Assembly (NCBI GenBank): GCA_950295325.1
Contig: OX485805.1
Location: 10,418,501-10,478,500 of the forward strand
Direction of reading: 5' to 3'
DNA length: 60,000 nt
DNA from: Polytrichum commune
Taxonomy: Eukaryota > Streptophyta > Polytrichopsida > Polytrichales > Polytrichaceae
Positions within the stretch are counted from its first letter, which is position 1. Each line of letters opens with the position of its first letter. Below, in pieces: positions 35,458 through 48,340 of this stretch. The notes below the pieces were generated by a model that made no database searches, was not told the DNA's origin, and saw only the letters and a list, made by a program, of their open reading frames with translations. The position numbers were made by a program, and so were the translations under genes.

Positions 35458-36030
35458 AGCAAAAGAAAAAGAGGTAGTCTCCGAGGCTAGATAGGCCATA
35501 GTAGGCGTAGGGTTGTGGGCCATAGGCAAGAACATTTTGGGTCGCACTATCCAATGGATGTGTGGTGTTAGCATGCTATGCATTTTACATGCCACACTTT
35601 GTATGTTTTTTTTGCAATAATATAAGTGTCACATGATTTCCCCTTCCATATGGTCTAAGGTTTGGATTGCCCTACCTAAACCATCACAAATATGAGTTTG
35701 GAATATTTTGTATGTTATATTATATTGGTTCACATATTTCCCCTTCAATATGATCTATGGTTTGGATTGCCCTACCTAAACCATATTCATACAAGTTTTT
35801 GTGCGATAATATGAATGTTTTAAGATTTCCCCTTCAACTTGGCCTAAGGTTTGGATTGCCCACCCTAAACAATCCCAAATATGAGTTATTAATGGGGATC
35901 TTGTTCTAAACACCCGCTTCAAAGTGTTCGCATCTTACAACTTTCTCCAATATGTGTTCCATTTATCCTTGTTCTTATTTTTGTGAATGTCTCAAAATGC
36001 CCAAAAAGTCTCAATTTAACGAATATAGTG
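35458..36030. repeat. Right terminal and subterminal region of element A
   Basis: Three copies of a degenerate palindrome (ggtttggattgccctacc type) lie at about 35655, 35758 and 35847, each after cccttc(c/a). A fourth weak one is near 35107. The last 200 bp match the miniature relative at 810-1011. The terminus ends CGAATATAGTG at 36030. No gene is seen. Confidence 0.8.
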
Positions 36031-36036
36031 TTAACC

Positions 36037-36301
36037 ACTACAATTCTCTTTGCACATTGTTCAAATACTTGTCGATGTGGATTTTCGTTTGAGCCACTGC
36101 ACACGCATGTTCTTTATTCAATCGGTAACGCTGAAGTTGGCTGGAAGGCAAGTCCAATTGTATATCTTGGCAATGACATAAATGACTACCATTCATAGTG
36201 TGTTTGATAGTTGGTCATATCCCACCTCTAGATCCTTCTCTACAACAACCAACTTTTTGTTTACATCTCGGGTGGTAAGTCTCTTCCATCTGCTAAAATC
36301 A
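36037..36301. other. Element B DNA downstream of the TNP2 gene
   Basis: This lies between element A and the end of the DUF4216 frame. No gene is seen. It begins with AACC, the right copy of the element A target duplication (36033-36036). Confidence 0.5.
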
Positions 36302-36767
36302 TTATTGTCCGATTCCTTGTCCATGGTACTGCATGCTGGGCTGCAGGCCTGCATGCTCCTCTACTCTACCTAACTGCACACTTTGCATTTCATGCCTTCC
36401 GCCGTCGCTTGACTCAACTCTTGCACCACGTGGCTGTCGTCGCAAAACAATCTTCCATTCACTGTTCTCCTCGTCGTCTACAAAAAATACTTGTTGTATG
36501 TGAAGAGGAAATGCAAAAGAATCCGCTGAATATGGAATCAGTCGATCAAATCTGAACAATGTGAATCCATATTCGTTGCACTTCATTGTAGCCCGAGCTC
36601 CCCTCTTATTGGCTTGTGCCCATGTGCAATACAACACCACTACTTCATATTTCCCGTAGTCTACGCTGATAATTTCGTCCACCCACCCTACATACTCTAG
36701 ATTTGTTGTTCTCATGTTCTTGTCACTAGAACTAGAACGACAAGATTGGAGAAACGTAGCTGCTACT

Positions 36768-38598
36768 TGTGAGGCCAAACCCCCCACCCTTAAGCGTCCG
36801 TAGTCCGAGTAGTGGGTTTGGGCTCACATTCCTCCGCGGTATTGGATTTGGACTTGGATGAGTCCATAGTGCAAGGTTCACCCTTCAAGTGGTCTTGGAT
36901 TTAACTTTGGTCTTTGCTTCCTTTGTCTTGCCATCGCGAGAGTGCTCCACATTCTCCATTAAGTTGTGCACGTGGTTTATTTTTAAAGAGAGGATGCAAG
37001 TGTTAAAAAAAAACACTATTCTCTATAGTCAATCTCAAATACATTTACTTGTGAAAGCCACACATAACACTAACTAGCATAATGTAACTAACTACTTGTC
37101 TATGAGCTAATTAGGTAGGCTATCTACTAAGCTCCTTCATGAACCCATCTCTTTACTTTCTAATTACATAAACCTAGCTCCTTCATAAACCCAGCTCCTT
37201 CATAAACCCAGCTCCTTAGCTTCTAACTAAACAAACCCAGCTCCTTCATGAACCCAGCTCCTTCATGAACCCAGCTCCTTAGCTTCTAACTAAACAAACC
37301 CAGGTCCTTCATAAATCCAGCTCTTTACTTTCTAACTAAACAAACCCAGCTCCTTCATAAACCCAGCTCCTTCATAAACCCACAACTTTGTAGTTGTAAT
37401 ACCCAACTACCTCACTAATTATTCAAGCCCTTAACTAATCTTCCTACCTAATTTCCCTAATTCTACTAACAACCCCTTTCTAATCACACAATTCTTCTCT
37501 AATCCTAAAATCCTAAAATCCTAGAGAGGAGAGGGGGAGAGAGAATTTCCTAACTTCACTAAGACTAACTAATCCACACAAGTATATTTTTGCACTCATC
37601 ACAACATCAAGTGCTCAACTCTTAAACATGGAACTTGCAACCACGTGTATTCAAAACATGAAGTTTAAGTACCACAAATTGGAATCATGAATTAACTTTA
37701 AAATCCTTCACGTCAACACTAATTCTACCAAGAGGTCAAGCCCTCTTCAAGGCTAACAAGCCTTGGCTCTCAAACTAAAAACTAAGCACACACATGTGCT
37801 CCAATATGGCTTCCCACACCCACACTTATAACTCGTGGGGTGCCTTGGAGCACAAAGGAAAGAGAGGATGAGTGAGGGAATAATGAGGGATTATATAGTA
37901 AGCTTGAGGGGGTGAGCACCCTCAAGGCTCACGATAAGCCCTTGAGATTTCCTCCTACTTAGTAGGCGCCAATCCTATCTTCTAAGCCTTCCTCCCTCAA
38001 ATGATCAACAAGGATCCTAATTCGAACATTTAACTAGCCTTGGCTTTCTACCTACCACACTTTACCAAACTTGGGATGCTTCAACCCAAACTTAGCCTCC
38101 TTCGCTTTCCGCCGCCATAACTTTCTCCCCTTATTTTCCCAAATCGTCGCTCACCACTTAATTCAAACCACGATGCTTAACTCGTGATTTGATTGGTGCT
38201 TTGAGAATTTGCTTATCCTCCACCTTGCATTCTTCCTTGGGCCTTCCCCATTAAGTGGCCATGATGAGGTGGTCCACTTGTGCGCTCCATGTGATCCTCC
38301 ATTCATCCCAATTCGAATGCACTTGCCTCTTGAGTCACTTTGGTTGTCTCCATCCATTTGTACTAGCCTACTCACTAACTACTCAATCCAAGTTCTCCTT
38401 ACCTATCCTCATTCACTCAAATCCTTCCGAAGGTAAAAACACAATAACAACTCACATCCTAGCCTCTTACAACATGGTACTTCTAAGACTAACATTTCAC
38501 TCTTTTTATATTTTTGTGAAGTAACATGCTACTTCAAAGTGCATCAACTAACGTTTCAAGGGTCTAAGACTAAATGTGGGCACCCTTTTGGGCTCACA
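36768..38598 (-). repeat. LTR of gypsy G2 (3' LTR), 1831 bp
   Basis: It contains a run of ccagctccttcat(g/a)aaccc repeats at about 37185-37385. The part at about 36999-37235, including attaagttgtgcacg, is absent from the other LTR. Short frames at 38163-38524 recur in the partner and are not genes. Confidence 0.95.
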
Positions 38599-38659
38599 TA
38601 ATTGGCGACCATCGGGAGATGAATCCAAACATCTCTTGCTCCAAGGGTAAGTTGCCTAG

Positions 38660-41600
38660 TCAAGCTCGGTACTCCTTACATCTACTTCCCGATGTACGGG
38701 TAGGAAAGAGCTCACCATTCAACGTTTCCAATTGAATTGAATTATTAGGAAAGACCTCATAGACAAGGTAAGGTCCTAATCATACCGCATTGAATTTCGC
38801 CGGAAATTCAAGCTTTCGTGCGTCTTGAATCATGACCATCATTCCCGGTGTTAGGGCCCTTCTCTTATGTCGTTTGTCGAAAGTAATCTTTCTCCTTCTT
38901 TGGATTGCCTCAATATGTTGAGCCGCCATTCTCCTCCCTTCGTCAAGTGCTTCCAAATCGGTTAGTCGATTTCGTAAGGATTGACTTTCGGTAAGTCTCG
39001 TACTCACGGCCACCCTAAGTGACTCGACTTCATATTCGATTGGTAGTGTCGCTTCAAGACCATAGACTAAGGAAAATGGTGTAGCACGCGTAGTTACCTT
39101 ATAGGTTGTACGGTATGCCCAAAGTGCCGCCGTTAGTTTCGTATCCCAATCCCGCTTCGAGTCTATAACCGTCTTGCGTAGTATACTCACCAAAATTCCG
39201 TTAACCCTTTCCGTTTGTCCATTGGTTTGTGGGTGGTAGGGAGTAGTCTTCCGGTGATCAATTTTAAATTTCTCTGTCATCTCTCGAATCAAGTCATTCA
39301 AAAAGTGAGTACCCCTATCGCTTACTAGGATCTTCGGCACCCCGAACCGCGAAATTATGTTTTCGTACATAAATGTTGCCGCGTGTTCCGCCGTGTCGGT
39401 CTTCACCGCTTTGGCTTCCGCCCACTTGGTGAGGTACTCGGTTGCCACCACAATATATTTCATTCCTTTTGAAGATTGGGGATGGACCTCACCCACATAG
39501 TCGATGCCCCATTTTTCGAAAGGAATTAAGGGTAATGATACATGTAAAGGCATCTCCATTCTAAGGTCGTCTCGGGCATACCGTTGGCAAGCGTCGCATT
39601 TCCTTACATAGTCATGGGCGTCCTTAAATAGTGTAGGCCAAAAGTAGCCCGCTCTAAGTATTTTTTGCCCGGTGAGTTGACCCGAGAAGTGACCGCCGCA
39701 AGCGCTATCGTGGCAAGCGATTAAAATCGCTTCAACCTCCGTTTTTGACACGCATCGTCGTAAAATACCATCGGACCCCCTTCTAAACAACCTATGGCCC
39801 ACTACAACAAATTGCCTACTATTTACCCTCACCTTCCTTCTCTCTTCTTTTGTCCACTCTTTGGGCAACTTGTGGGTTGTTAGAAATTCCACTATGCCCG
39901 CGTACCACTCCGGTGTAGAAGTGACCACAAAGAGGCTATCATCTACTAACATATCATTTACCGGATTTTTTCCTATCTCCTCCGACAACCTAGACAAGTG
40001 GTCCGCTTGTAAATGCATACGACCCGGTTTATATTCCACCGTGTAGTCGAATTCTTCTAATAACAAAACCCACCTAGCTAACCTACCACTTAACTCCGCC
40101 TTGTTAATTAGATACTTGATAGCCATGTGGTCAACAAAAAATACAACCGGGTTGCACATGAGGTAATGCCTAAACTTTTTAACGGAAAACACCATGGCTA
40201 GGCACTCCCTCTCCGCTGTAGAGTAGTTTCTTTCGGCGGGGGTCAATTGCTTACTCGCATAAGCTATAGGTTGATCCTTCTCTTTTTCTCCCGTTGCTTG
40301 ACAAAGCGCACTCCCTATTGCCACATTACTAGCATCACAATAGACGTGAAAAGGTTTACCCCAATTGGGTGGTATCAACACCGGATAGGTGCTCAACCTA
40401 TCCCGCAATTCCTCAAAGGCTTTTTGACAAGCATCCGTCCACTCGAATTTGACATCCTTTTTGAGCAAATGGGTAATGGGCACCGCTATCTTTGAAAAAT
40501 TAGGAATAAGTTCCCGGTACCATCCCACATGTCCTAACAACTTAGAGATCCCCTTGGAATTGGTTGGAGTTGCCAAGTCGCTTATGGCCGCAATCTTATC
40601 CGGATCGGGTTCTCTACCTTTCTCACTAACAACATAACCCAACAACACTCCCTTATTCACTCCCAAAAATGTCTTATCCGGGTTCAATGCTAACCTCATC
40701 TTCCTACACCTAACCAATGCCTCCCTAACACAATGTAGGTGATCATCCACATTACTTTGTGTGCTAAAATCGTCCACAAAGACGGTCATGGATTTGAACA
40801 ACAAGTCGGTGAAGATATACATTACTAATCGTTGGAAAGTAGCCGGGGCATTACATAACCCAAATGGCATCACTACCCACACAAAAGTACCCCAAGGTGT
40901 AGTAAAAGCCGTTTTATGGATATCTTGGAGGGCTATGGAAATTTGATTATAACCCGCATACCCATCCATAAAGGTATATCGCGAATGACCTCCAACCTCC
41001 TCAAGCAACAAGGTGATAAAAGGTAAGGGGAAGTGATCCTTTTGTGTGCACGAATTCAATTTCCTATAGTCGACACAAACCCTTAATTTCCCATTTTTTT
41101 TCTTTACTAAGACCATAGGAGAAACCCAATCCGTGATTTCCACCGGCTTGATAAACCCGGCCTTCAATAACCTTTCCAATTCCGCTTTCACCAACAATTG
41201 CAATTGAGGATTCATCCTCCTCTCCTTTTGTCTAATTGGCCTCGCCCCCGGAATTAAAGGAATCCGGTGCTCTACCATTTCCCTAGGAATTCCCTTAAGC
41301 TCATCGTAGGACCATGCAAAAGTATCACTAAACTCATCCACCAAATTGCTATACTCCCTAACCTCTTTCTCCCCCAATTTGGAGCCCATCTTCATTTGTC
41401 GGGTTTTTCCATTCTTTAATTTCACATCCACGTACCGCCAATCCGCTTCCGACACATGTGCTTGTTCCTCTTTGTTCCGATACCAATCGGAAGGCACATT
41501 GGGATAATCTTTCACATCTTGACCTACAACTATCCCCGTAGACGTGGTCTTGAAATGTAAAGGCTCCTCCAATTTCGATGACTCAATAATCACATCCTCC

Positions 41601-44600
41601 TCTTGAGTCCCATCTACATGAATTAAACTAACCTCACCCTCTTCCACGTCATCTACCCAAGGTGTTAACCCACCGCTAACCCACTCTTCCTCGGTGAGCA
41701 CCTCACATGGCTCCAACAATGAGCCCTCTCCTAAACTAACACTAGGAAATTCACTCCCTAAGCCTACTTGGTGAAATGTAACCATTACATCAACCTCGGA
41801 CTCGGGGTACTCCCTTAGCCATTGGGCATAATCCCCATTATCCCCATAATTGTAAAAATTAGGACCTAGACTTCCCGAGCCCGAATCTATAACAACCCTT
41901 TGACCTTCGGGATGGACGACTCCCACCAATGCCTTGCCAATCTCATTCTCGTTTAAGTCATCAATTTCCTTCTCCAATGGCAAATACATCTCCTTCTCCA
42001 TCCATCCTTCTAATGAACCAATGGACACTATGACCCTATTACCCTCCGGACCATAAGTGATGGATGGTTTAGGTCCACCCCAATTGACCATAGCATTCGC
42101 CATCCGCAACCAAGGCCTACCTAGCAAAATGGGGAAGGTGTCCTTGTTGGAGTGCATTTTAATGACATGGAAGGTGACCAAGTACTCCTCACCTCCCGTA
42201 GTCATTCTACAATCCTTGATCATCCCCAAAGGCGTAGTCGAACTTTGATTTGCCATATTTATGACCAAAGGTGAAGGCCCCGTGAGTCCAAGTCCCAATT
42301 TTTTCATAGTATCCTCCGGTAGTATATTTAGACTACTCCCTCCGTCGACTAGCACATTAGGAACCACCTTATCTACTATAACAACTTCTATTTCTATAGC
42401 TTTCACGTCTCTTCCACCTTGTGATTGGATCCTAGCGGCTATTTTAGCTTTCACCTTCCTCATCCTCTTGTGTACCGGCATTCCCTCCTTTAATGTTTTC
42501 CTTGCCGTGGGTGAAATTTCCAATAGTTGGCCGAAAGTAATATCCGCCTTGAGTGTACTAAGGTCCGCCCACAAGTCGTACCCGGTAGATCTTTCCACCT
42601 TAGAATTACCCACTACGTCGAATTCGTCTACGGGAACCCCCGGTCCTTCCCATTCACCCACATCGCTATTATCCAAGTCATGTACCGCATTAGTCCTCTC
42701 CCTATCTTGTAAAATTATATTTTCCCTCTCCACATCCTTAGTAGCTCTTCTAGCTACCCTATCCAACTCGGAGAGATTAATCTCTTCATCCGAAGAGTAA
42801 TTTCCTTGCTCTCCTATTCCTACCTCCAACGGGGCATCCCCTCTCCTAGCCCTAGTAGTTACCGCTAGTGCAGGTGCTTCTTCAACCACACCCTTACCCT
42901 TCACTAACTCATATGTAATAGCATTGGTGTGAGGAGGCCATTGACTTTGCTCCTCTCCAATTCTCGTTGGGAGAGGAAGCATGTCATCACATGTGGCCTC
43001 CAACACTCCATCCATGAACCTAACATCTTGGGAGTTAGATGGTCCCGGATCCGTTGGAGGCGCTTGTCTCCCGTTACTACCATTAGGTGGAACTCCTTGT
43101 CTATTTTGTATTGGAATGTAACCGGTTGTAGTTTGCAAGCCCGCCGGTGGATGAAAAGTTTGCCTAGCATTACTATGGTCATAGTATAAGTTAGGTGGCC
43201 TAAGTTCATTGGCCGGTACTCCTTGTGGCCTAGCACCTCGCATATTATCCCTTGCTTGTTGTTGTGGATTAGCCACCGGGTAAGGGACATTAATTATTTT
43301 GTCCGGTTGGCGACACGTATCCGAGGGATGACTTCCTCCACAATTGCTACAATTAAACTCTTGACCTTCGGACCAACATTGTCCTTGAGCGTGCCACCTT
43401 CCACAAAAGGGATGAAATTCCTTCTTCTCTAAATTTTGGCCACCTTGCCCTCTAGGTTGTGGTCCTCTATTGCTTCCATTTCCATAGTGAGGTGGCGCTT
43501 GACCTCGTTGATTTTGTTGAGGTGGGTTACCGTTTCCTCTTTGGTCACGGTTTTGTCCACTTCTACAAAATTGACGCGTGTGGCCCGGTTGGCCACATTG
43601 GACACACCATAATCCGGAAGAATGCCTACCCGACTCAACCGGGGGTGGAGGCCCCGGTTGTTGACTCCGGATCATTAATGACATTTGATCCGTGAGGCTT
43701 TGCATTTGTTTTATCATAGCCTCTTGGAATCCTAGTTGGCTAGCACCTAGTCTTCTCTCAACCTCCTCCAAGTGTGGATCCGTTCTAGGGGCCGGTAGTG
43801 CCAAAAGAGGTGCCGGTTCCCTAACCGCTAAAGGTCGGGGACCGGTGTCCACAATGGCATATGGAATTTGGTTCTCATACTTAGCGGGTTCTACCGCTAC
43901 CACCCTAGGGCGTATGGGGATGAATTGTGGGATCAATTCATCCTCCCTTCTCCATAGCCTTTCGTGATCTTTATCCAAGTTTTCAATATCTCTAGCCGCA
44001 CGCTTGGCATCCGCCAAGGTCAAGGGATTCCTTTCTAGAACACCCCTAATAGTTCCGGACTTAAAAAACCCTTGAATGAAAAATTGCTTTAGCGTGTCGT
44101 CGTTGAGCATGGTACCCACAAATCTAGTGCACACTAAATCAAACCTCCTAATGTAAGCCGAAATTTCTTCCTCCCTTCCTTGCTTCAATGACGACAATGC
44201 CCTTAATGCGGTACTTTGACCCACTTCCGGCCTAAATTCGTTAAGAAACTCCCTTTGTAATTGTTCCCATCCCCTAAAATGTCCCTCGGCATGATCCCGA
44301 TACCATTCATAGGCTTCCCCCTCTAGAGTGGTAGGAAACCACACTAACCAATAACCCGGGTCGGTTATGAGGAAGCTAGCCAACCGTTCGATATACCGTT
44401 CCATGTGCCGAGAGGGGTCCTCATCCTTGGTCCCATAAAATTTAGGGAGATGAGATGGCATATCCATCGCCGCTAAATTTTGTGGAACCACAATTGGTAG
44501 GCCTCTTGGCCTAACCAATGGGTCTATTGGAGGTATAGGAGGTATGGGCGGAATTGGGGGTATGGGTGGTGGATCCATCCCCCGTTCCTCGGCCATGGTG

Positions 44601-44899
44601 ACCGGTGAACTATTCAACAATCCCCTATCAACTTCTACCGGGAATTCTTCTCTAAGTGTGTAATTTTCCGAAGAAGTTTCACCACTCAATTTGGAGGGAG
44701 TGATCTCCTCTTCAAGTTGAGCTCCAAGTTCTAAGGTGTCTAGAATTGACCTAGTCCTAGGTTCGACGTTCAAACAACTCTCTATTCTAACATTATCTTG
44801 TTCTAATCTATCACTGATTTTAGAGGACCGCCTCTTTCGAGTAGATTTCTCTAGTCCTACTATCAAACTTGGTTTTTGTGAGCGAGTCCTACCTTGCAT
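38660..44899 (-). CDS. Gag-Pol polyprotein of gypsy G2 (one stop near the C-terminus)
   Basis: The frame opens at 44899 and runs 2039 codons to TGA at 38780. It continues in frame as LGPYLVYEV to a natural stop at 38660. Domain order: Gag; zinc knuckle C-X2-C-X4-H-X4-C near residue 436 and a second Cys-rich motif; aspartic protease VDGGSS near 850; reverse transcriptase with FMDGYAGYNQI and the active-site variant FVDDF near 1375; RNase H (YCDASNVAIG) near 1520; integrase zinc finger H-H-C-C (GGHFSGQ, CDACQR) and catalytic core with D, D and E in DYVGEV, SDRGTHF and NGQTERVNG. There is no chromodomain. The stop at 38780 replaces the Trp of the conserved LWLGPF motif (TGG to TGA). Apart from it the protein looks intact and could have served G1-like elements in trans. 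Confidence 0.92.
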
Positions 44900-45786
44900 T
44901 CCATAAGAATCGATCGACCCTCACTTGACCACACATAATCCTAGCAATTCCCCTCTTAATATTTTCACTTGTCTTGGTGTGGTTATAATTTTTTTAGGAG
45001 GTGAGGAAAAGAACCTGCAAGCCCACTTAGGTGAAAGAATCCCAATAGGGGATAGGCATGTTCATGTTAATTTTTTGGTTAAGTCGGAGCATCACCTCCG
45101 CACCTTCCCGCAAATTAACACTCACCACAATACCGATTGTGAGGGGGTGACCTTCCGAGTAGATTATGTTAAAAGTCGAGGCTTCACCCTTCAACTTCTC
45201 ACACCATCCACAATTCGGGAATTACCCTCTACAACGGATAACAACAATCACGAGTACAAAAGGCATTCCTTAATTAGTTAATGAGTTCACTTTGAAGAAA
45301 TAAACATACCTTGAGCAATCGCATCCCCCTGTGAGTTAGCACTCCCCTCAATCGTGACTCAATGTAACAACACCATAAACTTTGTGAAATATTAATTTAA
45401 TCTAGAGCATGAAATGACAACTCCCAAAACTTTGAGACTCACCCCGAGGTGAGTGTCAAAGTTCAATGTCCTAAGGTGAATTTACCCTCTAATGTTTTAA
45501 TGAGCTACTCGGTTATAGGTTCCTTTAAAGTTCTTAGCAAATCCCCAAAAATGTTGAGGACGTACCTTCGCCGCGCTCCTTCCTCAAAAATGAATTTGCG
45601 TAATTGACAATGCAATTCATTCCAAGGAATAGTTGAAATACAATGAATTCAAATGTAACCCAAAGAGAGAATACTTACCGAGTTTCGGGTGCTCCTTCCC
45701 TTCTCTCAAGTTTGTGTCTCCAATTTTTCCTAGTTGCCTCCAAGTCTCCTAGTCGCCTCCAAGTCTTGTAACTACCTTCCGCTTCG
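44900..45786 (-). other. 5' untranslated leader of gypsy G2
   Basis: The sequence lies between the primer-binding site and the Gag start. A plus-strand frame of 118 codons (44925-45281) has no recognisable features and is likely chance. No other gene is seen. Confidence 0.6.
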
Positions 45787-45804
45787 CTCCCGGCGGACGC
45801 ACCA
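45787..45804 (-). other. Primer-binding site of gypsy G2
   Basis: CTCCCGGCGGACGCACCA on the plus strand ends four bases before the LTR. It differs by one base from the G1 site, which matches a tRNA-Gly 3' end. Confidence 0.7.
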
Positions 45805-45808
45805 ATTA

Positions 45809-47404
45809 TGTGAGGCCAAACCCCCCACCCTTAAGCGTCCGTAGTCCGAGTAGTGGGTTTGGGCTCACATTCCTCCGCGGTATTGGATTTGGACTTGGAT
45901 GAGTCCATAGTGCAAGGTTCACCCTTCAAGTGGTCTTGGATTTAACTTTGGTCTTTGCTTCCTTTGTCTTGTCATCGCGAGAGTGCTCCACATTCTCCAG
46001 CTCCTTCATGAACCCAGCTCCTTAGCTTCTAACTAAACAAACCCAGCTCCTTCATAAACCCAGCTCCTTCATGAACCCAGCTCCTTAGCTTCTAACTAAA
46101 CAAACCCAGCTCCTTCATAAACCCAGCTCTTTACTTTCTAACTAAACAAACCCAGCTCCTTCATAAATCCAGCTCCTTCATGAACCCACAACTTTGTAGT
46201 TGTAATCCCCAACTACCTCACTAATTATTCAAGCCCTTAACTAATCTTCCTACCTAATTTCCCTAATTCTACTAACAACCCCTTTCTAATCACACAATTC
46301 TTCTTTAATCCTAAAATCCTAAAATCCTAGAGAGGAGAGGGGGAGAGAGAATTTCCTAACTTCACTAAGACTAACTAATCCACACAAGTATATTTTTGCA
46401 CTCATCACAACATCAAGTGCTCAACTCTTAAACATGGAACTTGCAACCACGTGTATTCAAAACATGAACTTTAAGTACCACAAATTGGAATCATGAATTA
46501 ACTTTAAAATCCTTCGCGTCAACACTAATTCTACCAAGAGGTCAAGCCCTCTTCAAGGCTAACAAGCCTTGGCTCTCAAACTAAAAACTAAGCACACACA
46601 TGTGCTCCAATATGGCTTCCCACACCCACACTTATAACTCGTGGGGTGCCTTGGAGCATAAAGGAAAGAGAGGATGAGTGAGGGAAGAATGAGGGATTAT
46701 ATAGTAAGCTTGAGGGGGTGAGCACCCTCAAGGCTCACGATAAGCCCTTGAGATTTCCTCCTACTTAGTAGGCGCCAATCCTATCTTCTAAGCCTTCCTC
46801 CCTCAAATGATCAACAAGGATCCTAATTCGAACATTTAACTAGCCTTGGCTTTCTACCTACCACACTTTACCAAACTTGGGATGCTTCAACCCAAACTTA
46901 GCCTCCTTCGCTTTCCGCCGCCATAACTTTCTCCCCTTACTTTCCCAAATCGTCGCTCACCACTTAATTCAAACCACGATGCTTAACTCGTGATTTGATT
47001 GGTGCTTTGAGAATTTGCTTATCCTCCACCTTGCATTCTTCCTTGGGCCTTCCCCATTAAGTGGCCATGATGAGGTGGTCCACTTGTGCGCTCCATGTGA
47101 TCCTCCATTCATCCCAATTCGAATGCACTTGCCTCTTGAGTCACTTTGGTTGTCTCCATCCATTTGTACTAGCCTACTCACTAACTACTCAATCCAAGTT
47201 CTCCTTACCTATCCTCATTCACTCAAATCCTTCCGAAGGTAAAAACACAATAACAACTCACATCCTAGCCTCTTACAACATGGTACTTCTAAGACTAACA
47301 TTTCACTCTTTTTATATTTTTGTGAAGTAACATGCTACTTCAAAGTGCATCAACTAACGTTTCAAGGGTCTAAGACTAAATGTGGGCACCCTTTTGGGCT
47401 CACA
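45809..47404 (-). repeat. LTR of gypsy G2 (5' LTR), 1596 bp
   Basis: It has the same ends as 36768-38598 and carries the shorter form of the ccagctccttcat repeat block. Single-base differences include gtcatcg for gccatcg and aactttaag for aagtttaag. Confidence 0.95.
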
Positions 47405-47599
47405 CTACTCCACTGTCACATGTGGACATAGATGCTTCTGCTCCCCGTACTCGTATATGATTGCCATATGCATACATCGCCTTGTATGCCTTTGCTTCTC
47501 GTCTAGGAGGCAACAACAGTACATGTACATCCTCGGACACATCATTCCCCCTCGCAGTGCACGGGGGGTGCACTTCATTGTCAAGTTGAACACCACGTG

Positions 47600-48000
47600 C
47601 GATAAAAAAATCTACTTTTCACATAAAGCATCACCAAAATGGTTCAAAAGTTTATGATTTTTTTTTATGAGTAGATATACATAGTATCTATTACATAGTA
47701 AAAATTGGTAACCAAATTTGATGATTTGTTTTTTTTATAAAACATACCGTTTCTAACTAGAATGATGCAACATTGAACTAAACAAATTACTACAAAAAAT
47801 GAAGATGACTAAAAATTTCAAAAAAATATACAAAAGATATTATCAATGGTTATGTGTATGTAGAAAAAATATCATAATTTTAAAAATTATCTATGGCATG
47901 TAATATAGGGTAGTAAACTTTTATCGCACGTGGTTATGAAATGTAAGGGGGTGTGATCCCCCCGTGTCGCAGTGTCTTCGGTCACTGCGTTTTGGAACCA
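47600..48000. other. Element B non-coding DNA within the TNP2 gene
   Basis: This AT-rich stretch with short T and A runs lies between coding blocks of the TNP2 gene and is probably an intron. No other feature is seen. Confidence 0.5.
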
Positions 48001-48189
48001 CGTACTGAAGGATTCTTGTCGTACATCAATGGGATAATTTGCGCATCTTCCCTTGCTTCGTCTTTGAACGGCTTTTCTGGCCTCTTTTCGTCTAGTCATT
48101 TCAGTGGCATACCGCCTGCATTATATACATCACCTCAAGATCGTTACTTTCCATACACTGTTAGAATACTACAACATGTACAGCTATGT

Positions 48190-48340
48190 TGGTCATCTTC
48201 TTCATAACTGTGACTATACCTAGTAGTCTTCTTCACTTTTTTGACTGTTTCATATGTCTCATCTTCATAGCTAGTCCTAAAATGAAAAACGATGACTAGA
48301 CATAGTGCTCTGTTTGCCATGTATTACTACCTAACAATCA
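48190..48340. repeat. TGACTA/TAGTCA words in a TNP2 intron
   Basis: Copies such as gtgactataccta and gatgactagacatag belong to the motif set found at the left end of B. Similar groups occur at about 49360-49450, 51190-51320 and 52440-52505. Confidence 0.65.

Larger units (their letters stand above)
9105..36030. mobile_element. Element A: large DNA transposon with DUF7869 and ParB/methyltransferase-like/FCP1 genes
   Basis: The left end CACTATATTCGTTAAATTGA is mirrored at the right end (36006-36030), giving an inverted repeat of about 25 bp. The two next outer bases are also inverted (AA and TT). Outside them AACC occurs at 9099-9102 and 36033-36036, a probable 4-bp target duplication inside element B. 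Without nested gypsy G1 the element is about 16.7 kb. It contains a leftward DUF7869 gene, a large rightward fusion gene, palindromic arrays and a MITE. No TNP2, PIF, hAT or Mutator transposase was seen. The ends resemble the CACTA superfamily, but the duplication length and gene content do not. A 250-bp relative sits at 762-1011. Confidence 0.75.
36768..47404 (-). mobile_element. Gypsy G2: near-complete Ty3/gypsy LTR retrotransposon
   Basis: LTRs at 36768-38598 and 45809-47404 have TGTG...CACA ends, and CTACT is duplicated at 36763-36767 and 47405-47409. The LTRs are 1831 and 1596 bp. The difference is a block of about 235 bp missing from the right copy, plus several scattered substitutions, so the insertion is older than G1. 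The minus-strand polyprotein has all expected domains. It interrupts the DUF4216 exon of the TNP2 gene. Confidence 0.95.

Noticed and set aside
9105-36030. Calling element A a plain CACTA transposon
   Set aside because: The first bases match, but no TNP2 is present, no 3-bp duplication fits (CAA against TTA), and the 4-bp fit recurs in the miniature relative.
38163-47330. Small frames in duplicate at 38163-38524 and 46969-47330
   Set aside because: These are LTR sequence of gypsy G2.
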